Source: Pararge aegeria (Eukaryota; Arthropoda; Insecta; Lepidoptera; Nymphalidae). Taken from it: DNA of 64,000 nucleotides. Under the pieces are notes generated by a model. That model was not told the origin of the DNA. It saw only the letters and a program-made list of their open reading frames with translations, and did no database searches. The stretch spans positions 20,354,001 to 20,418,000 of the forward strand of contig NC_053185.1 in NCBI RefSeq assembly GCF_905163445.1. The letters run 5' to 3'. The position numbers and the translations under genes were made by a program. Numbering within the stretch: position 1 is the first letter of the stretch; each line of letters begins with the position of its first letter. Below are positions 11,649 to 22,003 of this stretch, piece by piece.

Positions 11649-11739
11649 AAACAACGGTGAATCATAAAACGATCATAAAACATTGAAAAAGACAAGTCTT
11701 GCGAAATAAATATTATGAATATCAGTATTATCAAGTAAA

Positions 11740-12540
11740 AAAAGAATACAAAAAGAAACTTACTCTGGAAATGAATCTAAAACTTCTAAAGCTTATTTGT
11801 TCTACTAAGGAAAAAAAACTTACCTTTTCTGATACAAAAAGGAATAATGATGCATAAAACATGCAGAGAACAAAGTTATTTGACGATATGAACAATTTAA
11901 ACTACTCTGCGAATAAACATATTTTCGATGAAGATGAAACCATTTGGAGTAAGAAATACAACTTTACTTTAATAGCTGAACGTGATAACATATGACATAT
12001 AACAGATAAATCTTTAATGAATTTTTGAAGTCATAAAGTCTAAATGGTGTGTTGAGCATTTAAATGAAACCACTTAGTTCATCTATTCAGAAAAAGGTAA
12101 TGGTCACAAATTACAACATACGAGATTGGTGCAAACATGTGGTTCAAATATTCCGTTACTGGATTTAAATTGTAAGGGCCATCGGTCCACCATGTTGATT
12201 AATGTTTAATTTATTGGTGTCGCAGTGAGCAGTGAATGTGATATTGTAACATCTTTTATATATTTGTAGATAAAGAGTTAAATAATAAATGGTCGTGACC
12301 AATGCTTGTTTTATTCAGATTGCGTAAACACATGATGTAAGAAGTCATTGGACGTAAAGATGTAGGATTAAGTATTTATTTATTTATTTATTGCTTTAAT
12401 TGAAGATAACATGACGTCTTGTCCGGGTGCAGCAATTTGGAGTTTTTATCCAATACAGCGGTTTAATTTTGACGTCTAGCCCACACAACCTTTAGGCATA
12501 ATTTTTGGCTAAACTTAAGCTTTATAAAACTTGACGTTAT
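11740..12540. other. Intergenic or 3' UTR DNA, nothing recognised
   Basis: AT-rich with a short TTTA-type simple repeat near 12376-12392. No coding-like segment. Confidence 0.5.
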
Positions 12541-12544
12541 TGAG

Positions 12545-12666
12545 ACACATTGGATAGAAGCAGGCGTTACTTTGCGGAAATCCATGATATATTATCAAAA
12601 TTAAGCTTAATTTGCTATACTCCGCGAAAAGCAATGAGAATCTGTGTGGTGTAATTTATAATTTCT
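12545..12666 (+). repeat. Single-arm copy of foldback repeat G
   Basis: The same unit that forms both arms of the palindrome at 16845-17085; it shares 'aggcgttactttgcgg' and 'gctatactccgcgaaaagc'. Partial copies also occur at 26400-26465 (minus) and 54824-54900 (plus). This copy lacks the inverted partner. Confidence 0.7.
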
Positions 12667-12752
12667 TCAATTTAATTTCTAAAATCTAAACCGGGACATT
12701 CAACTTAAAACAACAGCGCATACCGCTGCTCCAGAGAGGTCGAAAAAAAATG
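12667..12752 (-). mobile_element. SINE family B head fragment
   Basis: Only the tRNA-like head remains ('cgggacattcaacttaaa' and 'ccagagaggtcga'), fused directly to the repeat G unit on its left. This suggests an old nested insertion or a shared break. Confidence 0.5.
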
Positions 12753-13279
12753 ATGTAGTGTTTCAGTTATTTTCATTTTCGTTTCGCATCGCCAACCTTT
12801 CAGGGCCGTCATAAGAACTCGTGATTTAATAATATAACATAGACAAAATGAGTTTTTGTTAACTGTCTGTACGAGATAATATTTCAATGCCGTAATGGAA
12901 TACATTGTGTTTTACCTGATGAGGCTGCGAACTCCGGTGGATTACGTTCTTGCACGTTGCAGCGGTCACCTTACGTTACGTACACGTTCTATGCCAGACT
13001 TAAATTTTTAGTCGTAGTTTTCAAATATTCATTTCGTTTGTTTTAATTGTGCGTATTGTAATCTCGTGATGCTATTACAAATATTCTTTAATTCAAATAC
13101 CCAGGATTTACTGCATATTTTGAAAAGTCAAGTCTGTCTGTTTTTGGGGACTATAACATCGATTTGGAATGCCGATTCTAACGAGAAACAAGAAATTATC
13201 ACCATTATCTTCCTGAGCCTATTAAGTGGCCCATTTCTGGGAATAGCCTTCTCAGTCATCATTTTTATAAACCACATAC

Positions 13280-13495
13280 TAGCTCATCACGGAGAACGGG
13301 TCTTTTCTCAGAATGAGAAGGGTTTAAGCCGATGTCAACTATGCTGGCCAAGGGCGGACTGGTATTTGTAGGTTTCCTTTACAGTAAAAGAAAGTGCGCC
13401 TAAAACGCATATAAACTCGAAAAGTTACAGATGCGTGCCGGGTATCGAACTCTCTCAAAAGTTAAGCCTGTCTTAACAACCGCTTTGTCATCTCC
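13280..13495 (-). mobile_element. SINE family C, degraded minus-strand copy
   Basis: Contains 'cagaatgagaagggttta', 'cgtgccgggtatcgaac' and a tRNA-like head end near 13490, but lacks the central part seen in other copies. Confidence 0.6.
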
Positions 13496-13499
13496 TCTC

Positions 13500-15930
13500 T
13501 TTTAGAAAGAGATATTTAGAGCTAGAGGTAAACCTTCAAGATTCAGATTAATTATTATATAGTAATCCCCATGAATAGTAGTATAAGTTACTTTAACTGC
13601 GTAATTTGCACTCCCCCAAAACCAAACAAAACCGGGATTTCTAGATCATATATACCTATTACCCACGTCAAAGAAAAATTATTCAAAATTTTAAATATTG
13701 ATCGTAACAAAAGAATTATTATTCTCACCTACGATGTACACACATGCTAAATAATGCCAATAAATGCCTATATGAAGGTTAAAACTTTGAAAGGATTTCA
13801 TCATTTATTGTGTAAATAAAAGACGAATCTCAACAACTACTCGTATTAAGTATCGCATCGCTTAGCACAATTTGATAGAAGGCCGTAGCAATATTTCATA
13901 CATCATTTAAAAATAGCATTAAGCAAAATAGCATTTGCCAACAAGTTTTTCAGTAAACAAAGATATAATAGAGAGAAAATGAAAACCCACTTGTGGGTAA
14001 ATAGTACTAAATATAAAATAGGTGGATAAAAAGTTAAAAACAATATCCTAGGAAATATAATGCGAAAAACAAAAAAATGTATTCCTATACTCTTTGCCTG
14101 CATTTGGAAGATACAGAATTTATTGACACTTTTAAATACAACTTGGTTTCGTAAGATTTTATTTTATTCTCAGTGATATCAACTCGGTCGTATGACAAGG
14201 GATCAGATTAAAAGTTTATTGACACGTCGAGGAGCGCATTGATCGCTGCGCGTGCTCTGGCCAGTACACGTTTTAGTTTTATATTTATTTATTTTTTCAA
14301 ACAGCCATAAGTTAAACCATCCTTGCAAGAAATAATCGATCAACCAAAAATCTCTATTAAGAAATTATAAGTCTTCCAAGACAGACCTTGTTTCAAAAAC
14401 AAGTCATTATAATCTGGCTGTAAACCTACAGTAGACTTGTTTTGTGACTTCTCTCTTGCAGGAGACAGCGCAACCGATGGGCTTTACTTATCCAATAAGA
14501 TTGTATATTTTAGCCAAATAAGGGAAGAGTGTCAAAAGGTATTCAGCCTGAACTATAAAAGATAGATTAGCTCACGATGCTAACGTCACAATGAGCGCAT
14601 TTTTGGCTGCGCGTACGCGTACGGCGTATTTTACGAACGCTACGTGCTGTTCATACGTTGCGACATCTTCTTTCGATCGAATGATGATAAATTTATTTCA
14701 TTGCAACGTGACGGTGGGGTCTGTGGAGAAAGTGTATGATGAGGGTATGGCATTACACTTCAAAGTATTCTCACGAACGCAGTCAAACAAGCAAACCTCC
14801 GAATCTTTGCCCCTTATTGAAGCATCTACATAAACATTTTATGATTACCACTACAGATTTACTCAAGTTAATGATAAAAACACAAAGTTTCAAGCTACGG
14901 GCCGGGAGTTCACCGGGACACACACAGGTAAGACTTCACAGAACCACAGACAATTCGCAGGAATAGATAGGCACAGTAGCATATACGACGTCACCAGGTT
15001 GTCAGCTGACCAGATACACTCGTCATATTTTTAGGAAAGGAAATACGCAGAAACTTGGAAAAAATCGTTAGATAGTTCAAACAAAACGAGTAAAAAAGTA
15101 AGTCAATAGTTGGTGTTGCCGCATGCCATTGAATTGCTATCCTACACTTTAAAACTTTCTTGATGATATATTAGAACTTTATTCGTGAATATATCGAGAA
15201 CAATGTGAAGCGGAACTTGTTCAATAACAATATTAAAGGTACGACAATGATGCAACCGAGTAAAAGTTGTTAGCGGTGAAGCTATAACTATCCAATCCTG
15301 TTTGTGTGTACGAATGATTGTTCTAACCATATAATTTACTTACATTTACTACATGTCTGTACTCACCTTACACATTATAGCAATTGAAATAAAAATAGCT
15401 TTTAAAAACTTTTAGCTCTCTTAGGTTAACGTATTTATTGTTCTGCATGTATATATAAATTATAATTATATAAATATTTTAATAATGTTAGTTAGTTATA
15501 TATATTGTTTTCCTTATTTAATTATCTTTTGGTTTCGTATAGTAATTTAATATTATAAATAATAGATCGTGTGATGAAATTTTATAATACAAAACTTCTT
15601 AAGATAAATCCCAGAAGCCCAAACATAGAGTCATCAGACCAGCTCTATGGCACTATGTTAATTCTTTGCCATCGATGTTACATAGGAACTTATGCAGCAG
15701 TGTAAAATGTAAACGCTTGGAAACTGAATCACAAATTTTGGACCCGAAAGATCTTTGATTTCAATTGATTAATACTTGTAAAAAGCTTGTATGAATACCG
15801 AAACAGATGTGTTGTGTATTTGTCTATATTATGTGCGTGTCCTTTATAATCCTGCCTTTACCCTTTTTTATAATCAATTTATCTTTTCAGTCTTGCAACT
15901 CCATGTTGACGTGAAATACAAACCACACAT
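13500..15930. other. Intergenic DNA, one CpG-rich patch
   Basis: No gene recognised. A short CpG-rich block at about 14575-14680 contains alternating CGCGTACG-type sequence and could be regulatory. The plus-strand frames crossing it have no family resemblance. Confidence 0.45.
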
Positions 15931-15935
15931 TTATA

Positions 15936-16200
15936 CGGCTGACGGCTGATTGGCGCAGTGGGCAGCGACCCTGCTTTGTGAGTCCAAGGCCGTGGGTTCG
16001 ATTCCCACAACTGGAAAATGTTTTGTGATGAAAATGGATGTTTTGCAGTGTCTGGGTGATTATCTCTATATTATAAGTATTTATGTACATTATTCATAAA
16101 AATATTCATCAGTCATCTAAGTACCCATAACACAAGCTACGCTTACTTTGGGACTAGATGGGACGTGTGTATTGTCGTAGTATATTTATTATTTATTTAT
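15936..16200 (+). mobile_element. tRNA-headed SINE, family A, full-length copy
   Basis: Head at 15936-16012 with A box TGGCGCAGTGGG and B box GGTTCGATTCC, then the complete family A body ending in 'attgtcgtagtatattta' and an A/T tail. This is one of the best-preserved copies in the window. Confidence 0.85.
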
Positions 16201-16264
16201 AAATTTGACTTTTTTCACTATAGTATTTGAAATCTGATGAAGGACTTTGGAGACCTAACTTACG

Positions 16265-16562
16265 GACGGACTTTCATTATAAACCATTATCGAGGAGGGC
16301 TTACGCCGCAGTGCTGGCTAAGTGCGGTTTGATAGAGTTGAAATTAGAGCTTTTGAGAACATTATAAACATTATAAACATGATCTCAGACATGTCGGTTT
16401 CCACAAGATGTTTTATTTCGTTGTTAAAGCAGTAAGTGATGTTTAATTGCTTAAATTCAGAAAACACTTAATTCCGAAAAGTTAATAGTGCGTGCCGAGG
16501 ATCGAGCTCGGTCCCCCCAAAAGTTCGTCCGAGTTTTAACCCACTGGGCTATCACCGCTTTT
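16265..16562 (-). mobile_element. SINE family C, minus-strand copy
   Basis: Carries 'cgccgcagtgctggcta', 'aaaagttaatagtgcgtgcc' and a head with 'ttttaacccactgggctatc', which is the complement of a tRNA A box. The middle is diverged. Confidence 0.55.
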
Positions 16563-16844
16563 TATTAATATTACTTTAAAGTATTATAGTTGCTACATTA
16601 CGTATGGCAGCTGGTTTCGTTTATGTATTTCGGTATTTATATTACTTAGGTATTGAAATGCAGATTCCTTCGTTTAGAGAGCGACTTTACTAAACATCTA
16701 GTAAAGAAGCAGCGAAGCCGGTATTATGTTTCACAACGAGGCAGAGTGAATGTCGTGTGAGAAGGCTCCGGCAATATTCGTCGACCGGCTCTTAAGCATG
16801 CTAATGTGGAGGAAGTTATGAGTGTACGTACGTACAAATGTTGG

Positions 16845-17085
16845 AAAAGGCGTTACTTTGCGGAAATCCATTATATATTATCAAAATTAAGCTTAATTTG
16901 CTATACTCCGCGAAAAGCAGGAGAATCTGTGTGGTGTAATTTATAATTTCTTCAATCCTTATACTTAATATATGGATACATACATATACATACATAGTAT
17001 AAGGATTGAAGAAATTATAAATTACAGGTTCTCCTGCTTTTCGCGGAGTATAGCAAATTAAGCTTAATTTTGATAATACGTACAA
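16845..17085. mobile_element. Long foldback (palindromic) element, repeat G dimer
   Basis: The left arm (16877-16965) and right arm (16996-17077) are the same unit in inverted order, closed by a roughly 30-nt loop. They differ by a handful of bases and a short deletion in the right arm. Half-copies elsewhere in the window show that the arm is itself a mobile repeat. The 89-codon minus-strand frame here is a by-product of the repeat. Confidence 0.8.
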
Positions 17086-17209
17086 ATGGACTGGCTAAAC
17101 GCTTACTTGGAACGGAATTGAATATTCAAGAAAAATATTTTTATATTATTCTTGAATACTCATATGATCAGTTAGGATAGGTTTTTTGTTTGTTTGTGGA
17201 AGCGAGTTG

Positions 17210-17470
17210 CTTACTTCTTTCTAGCCTAGAGGGTAAGGTTTCGGCCTCATTTTCGGGCACAGGGTGCGATACCCGGCACACACCATTAACTTTTCAGCCA
17301 AATAACCGAAGCAATTTGCATACCTAAGAGTTCTCCATAATGTTCTCAAGGCGTGTACCAATCCGTGCCAATCAGCACTTGACCAGGGTGGCGCACTGAT
17401 GCCTAAACCCCTGTCATTCCGAGAGGAGACCCGGTCCTATAGTGGGCCGCTAATGGGTTGATGATAATGA
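17210..17470 (+). mobile_element. SINE family C, plus-strand copy
   Basis: tRNA-like head ('tagcctagagggtaagg' as A box, 'gggtgcgatacccggc' as B-box region), then a body with 'gttctccataatgttctc' and 'gggttgatgataatga' at the 3' tail. It shows the forward orientation of the family: head first, (TGA)n-like tail last. Confidence 0.7.
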
Positions 17471-17474
17471 TACG

Positions 17475-19285
17475 ACTAATCTGAAAATAAGCTTATGAAA
17501 CATTCTCCGAAATAAAGTACGAGACTACTGGGTGGGTACCCTAATACAAGCATATATTCCTAGTAGTAGGCGTAACAAAATATTACACCGAATATTTAGC
17601 TATACGAGTATAAGCAAACACAAATATCACTACGGATCTGAATTGAATGAACTCCCGAGTTCAATTTCCGGTTCGCGCTAAAAAAATCTTAGTTATCGGG
17701 ATCTTCTGTCTCTAAATTTTCAGTACCAGTCGGAATAACGAAATTGGCATCAGCCTGCTAAACAACACAGTTATCACAATTGTCGTACGAGGTATCGTGT
17801 CGTGCTATCGTACGACGCTGAGGAGGAAAGAACTGATATGTGTAGTGTGCCATATCATGAGACCTGGTTGTGATATCAGATACATATATATGTATAAAGT
17901 ATTAGTAGTTCATAAGAGAAGATATATATATAACAGCACTGGGTGAACCTACTACTAGGAGGCTTATTTAATAAAACCGTTGATATTTGCCGCTACAAAA
18001 GCCCCCTGTGAAACTTGTTCAGAACTACGGCGTAGCACTAATATGTCTTTATGTCTTCTGTTGTGTGGTGTTGTAGTTCATAGGATTTTCTAGAGATGGC
18101 GTGACTTAAATATTGCAACAATAATAATCTTATAATTATTGAGAACCTCGAAGTTAAAGTGCATTAAGGTTTTGCATAAAAATTTAATGAGAGTAAGGTT
18201 TTTCGTGTGATTTACGAAATATGTCCTATAATCATTAAGACAGAAATTTAAAGAGTTTAAAACAATGATACTATCGCATATTTAAGAATAATTATTTTAA
18301 AGTATAGGTATAGCCACATATATAAACCATATTACAAAGAACATAGAATGCTATTTATTTCAATATTACAACTATAAATAAACTTGCAATGCAGGCTACA
18401 TTAAATTACTAATCCGTTGAAAGGAATTTGGAAACAATTTTACTATAAAATACAAGATAACATCTTACAGATGGTTTTTAATAAGTTCAAAGTTTGTATT
18501 AAACGTAAGCTTTAAGAAAAGTCCAATTATGAAATAAAGTGTTACGTACACGAAATAAAGCGTGACAAGGTGAACGTTTAATGCACGTTAAATGATTAAT
18601 ATTATCTTCTCAGAAGTCGGTTGCAAAGCCCTGGCGCCTGTATGCTGTAGATAGCTACTCGTAGGTAGGCGTGCTTCGTGCGACATCTTGTTATTACAAT
18701 CACAGAGGTATTTTTGCCGCCTATCTACACCTCCATTAGCAGTAATTAATCTGCGAAGGCTGCGCCGGCGCTTGTCGCCCAGCAGTGCTAATTGTTGACT
18801 TAATAGCAGCTTCACGCTAACTTTAGGGCACTACTGGCCAAGAGAGAGTCGAATTATTGTATCGAGGTTCAGCTGTGACGCAAATGTTTAAACTGCACAG
18901 TGTTTCCCGAGGTACTTACTCACTGTAGGGTACGCAATTTTACCTTCGCTGAATCTTTATTTCACGAGTAATTAGCAGTTTACCTAGAACTTCTTTCGCG
19001 TACGTCTTCTGATAAGTGTTCGTAACTTTTATAAGTTATTTTAAAAAATATAGCCAGACCCCCTGCGGCTATATACAATTTTTACTTATATTTAATAGCC
19101 TATATATTAGGTCCTTACGATATTGGCGTTTTGTCAAACTGGCCACTTGGACCTCCTCTTTGGTTAAAAATTACAATTTCCAATTTATACAGATATTTAC
19201 TCATGTTTTTGTGTTTGAAAATACTTATTTGATTTGTTTTTTGCGACACTCAGTTTACAAATATCGTGTTATTTACGAGTACGAG
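17475..19285. other. Intergenic DNA, one GC-richer patch
   Basis: No gene recognised. The patch at about 18605-18850 is GC-richer than its surroundings and unlike the repeats catalogued here; it may be a regulatory element. The minus-strand frame across it has no recognisable domain. Confidence 0.4.
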
Positions 19286-19289
19286 TTCT

Positions 19290-19486
19290 ATCGTGGCATT
19301 AGTGCTACAGAAACGGCTCGAAAGAGTTGGTGTCGCAAAAGAAAACACACCGGTTTTGGGTTCCAAAGGTTTCATTTTGGAAATTTCGACTCGCAGAACA
19401 AGCCCCGTGGACGGCCGGAGACCAAATTTTATAATGAAGAATCGAACGAAGGCTATTGTGAAAACGGTTCCATGGTAGCTAGATAA
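19290..19486 (+). pseudogene. Mariner-family transposase N-terminal fossil
   Basis: The frame contains GISATETAR, then a degraded stretch, then NKPRGRPETKFYNEES. This order matches the N-terminal helix-turn-helix region of mariner/SETMAR-type transposases (ISATETAR...EPRGRP). The middle needs a frameshift to align, and the catalytic domain is absent. It is a short dead fragment. Confidence 0.65.
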
Positions 19487-19859
19487 GTATTACGTTTTAC
19501 AGTTATTCCCTGAGGAATCCCGAAATGAATGGTCACCACGAGCTCACGAGTTTATGTCGTCTAAATGACAACTAAGTGTGTAGTTAGCTTTATTGCTTTC
19601 GCTGCTGTGGTGTTATTTTAAGCCGACTGCGAAGAGCGTTATTAAGCTCCTAGTATGTTTAGTTTTGTTAATCGCTGTAAATGTAGTTTTAAGGCTTTTT
19701 CGTGGTAGAATTTATGTAGTACTTTCCTTGCTACCATATAAAAGGGAATACGAAGTATATGAATTATGCCTAGTACTTTCAATATTTTACTTGGCACCGA
19801 CAAAATCTTTTTTTTTTTTTAGTATAATGGATTACGAAACTATAAAAAATATACTAGTT

Positions 19860-20155
19860 ACGCAAGAACGGCTTGGATTTGGATGAGATTTGGCATGTAT
19901 GTAGCCTTTGACATGAACAAGAACATAGGCTACTTTTTATCTAGATTCCTTTAGTAGTTCTTGAACATTGTTTACGAGTTATGCCGCAGGCATAGCTTTG
20001 AAATTTGTTATGCATGTCACCTATGCTATGGAAAAGGACATGTACTTTCATACCGATCTCTCAAAAAGTTCCTATGGTAGGGTTAAAAGTTTGTATACTT
20101 AGCTTTAAAAACAATTCTGAAGTCCATACAGACGAAGTCGCGGGGAGAAGCTAGT
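19860..20155 (+). mobile_element. Helitron-like non-autonomous element, 3' end
   Basis: Ends in 'gaagtcgcggggagaag' followed by CTAG at 20151-20154 with a T next, the CTRR-T terminus expected for Helitrons. Internal phrases ('ggctactttttatctag') are shared with the copy at 53140-53616. The 5' end is not identified. Class assignment is from the terminus and general familiarity with lepidopteran repeats. Confidence 0.4.
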
Positions 20156-20157
20156 TA

Positions 20158-20252
20158 TTCATAAAAACACTCACCAGTTTCTTAGTACCCATAACACAAG
20201 CTACGCTTATTTTGGGGCTAGATGATAAAGTGTGTATTGTCGTAGTTTCTAG
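20158..20252 (+). mobile_element. SINE family A, 3' fragment
   Basis: Only the end of the family A body is present ('acccataacacaagctacg' and 'ttttggggctagatga'). It begins immediately after the Helitron-like terminus, so that element probably inserted into an older SINE. Confidence 0.7.
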
Positions 20253-20671
20253 CTATCACTGGCTGTGATATAAAGTCACGGGGCTGTGGCAGGCATAATT
20301 ACAAAAATATAATAATTAAGACTAATGTCTCAATTTTAGTATCAAATAAAAGGCCCCATTGTGTATATTTTGTAGAATATGTGGAAACTAACCATTTATA
20401 CATTTTGAATGTCGGCTTTTAGAACTTGAACGTTATTCCTTCAGCAAGCATTTGCTTAATGGCCGAAAGGCGCGTAGGAAAGATATTACTTAAGTGTAAT
20501 TAAAAGGCTAATAAACATCATTGTTGTCTAATAGGGGCTGTAATGTCTGCTAACTGTGCGAGGAATGCTGCGGGAAAAACTACTGTACATAAGTGTGGCA
20601 GTGGTGACCAGGGTGACCATGGGCGTGCCGATCCTCCAGCGTAAAGGTACATTTTTTAAATTCTACTTCGA

Positions 20672-20850
20672 GTTTGTCCTTGACTACATTTTAATTCACC
20701 TAGTGGTAAAAGATGGTGCAGTCTAAGATTATATATAGAGTTATATTAAACCCATACCCCCCCTAAGTGGTTTCCACACGAAATCGTACCAGAACGCTAA
20801 ATCGCTTAGTGGAACGGTTTAGCGGTAGCGATGCGTTAAAACTTAAAACG
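20672..20850 (-). mobile_element. SINE family B, partial copy
   Basis: Matches the body of the copy at 3262-3545 ('ggtgcagtctaagat' and 'gctaaatcgcttag'). The tRNA-like head is missing. Confidence 0.5.
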
Positions 20851-20859
20851 GACAGTCAG

Positions 20860-21000
20860 GCCCAGCGTGCCAGGCGGCCCCGGCGGTGACCGCACTCACG
20901 CTTTTTGCCTGTAATCTGTCTCGTCAATTAAGGCAGGACACACACGCCGCCCGCCGGCCCGTTACATGCCGCGGCCATCCGGTCACCATTCATAATTGAC
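20860..21000. promoter_or_regulatory. GC-rich block about 1 kb upstream of the VWC gene
   Basis: A strongly GC-rich block in AT-rich DNA, unlike the repeat families here and ending in 'cattcataattgacatt', an AT-rich homeodomain-like segment. Possible promoter or enhancer for the gene starting at 21889. No transcription start is visible. Confidence 0.3.
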
Positions 21001-21514
21001 ATTAAGTGGCAAAAAGGCATTTATTACACTTACCTATCGTCAACTGTATCGTGCTTTGCTAAATAGTTGCGCTGGAGATCTCTAATGGAGAAATATAAGG
21101 ATAGAGAATATTATTAGGTCGATTTTAAATATTAATAAAATACAAATAATTGTTGTATTTACTTGTACATAAATAAGAAGCAACTTAACATCTTCAGCGC
21201 AGGGTGAAGAATTCCCTCGCTTCCCCCGTAATATTGTAACATGATCCGGTATCGGGCGGCGTGAAACCTGAAATTACATAAGTTTATAGAATGTCATAAG
21301 TCGAGATTCCTAGATGTATTTCAACATGGGCAGTCATTAAAGCAAGCGGCAATAACATATTAGATAAAATAAAAATATTCTTCTATTGTAAAACTTTAAC
21401 ATTTGGAAAAGGCAATGCGAGTTTAAATAATTATTACTATTTTACCTCCTTTTACTTATTCGTAGGAGTCACTGTCAACAGATATATTAGACGAATCAGA
21501 GGAGCATTGATAAA

Positions 21515-21705
21515 TTTGTTTAATAAAGGTTGCTTCGAAAAGCAACAACCTCCGGCTTCGCTTTCATCTCTCACAAGATAGAATAATACATATTAAAATC
21601 CAAATTGTTGAATATCTTCTCGGTGGTAGAGTCACTACAAACAGACCGATTTAAAGTTTAAGAAGTGTCTATAGAGAAAGCCTTCTTGAAATATATGAAC
21701 TCTGA
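21515..21705 (+). mobile_element. LINE 3'-end fragment (family F)
   Basis: Shares 'tctcacaagataga', 'agagtcactacaaacagac' and the closing region with 34500-34770. This is a common lepidopteran non-LTR 3' UTR type. No protein is encoded. Confidence 0.5.
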
Positions 21706-21888
21706 ATATGTATTAAAGAATATTTATGGACGGGGCTTGGGTCGCTTTATTTTTTCAGCGGGTTCAATCTGAATTTACCATTGTTGTAAACTTTGCACCG
21801 CCTTAATATCTAAGCGGTGGCGCTTTAAAGGCTTCCGAAGGCTGGGTTTGAGTAGCCAGCTATCAGCGAGCGGTGATACCTGCTGCGG

Positions 21889-22003
21889 ATGGCCAGTGCC
21901 TCCACGGAGCCCGGCGGAGTGTTCAGTGTCATGCGGAGTGCCGCGGAAGTCGCACGTGCCATGTGGGTCGCCGTGCTCGTGCTCGCGGGCGCGCTTGTCG
22001 CAG
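21889..22003 (+). CDS. VWC gene exon 1: start codon and signal peptide
   Basis: ATG 21889 gives 38 codons ending in phase 1 at a GT donor (22004). An in-frame TGA at 21874-21876 bounds the start. The hydrophobic core WVAVLVLAGALVAG (residues 26-39) is a signal peptide. Two further in-frame ATGs (residues 15 and 25) are also possible starts and would give a more typical signal length. The exon is CpG-rich. The next exon lies 13.4 kb away; the joining is inferred from phase and from the lack of another signal peptide near the VWC exons. Confidence 0.75.

Noticed and set aside
19016..19290. N-terminal part of a 156-codon frame as a novel protein
   Set aside because: Only the portion after 19290 resembles a known family (mariner); the part before is AT-rich with no resemblance.
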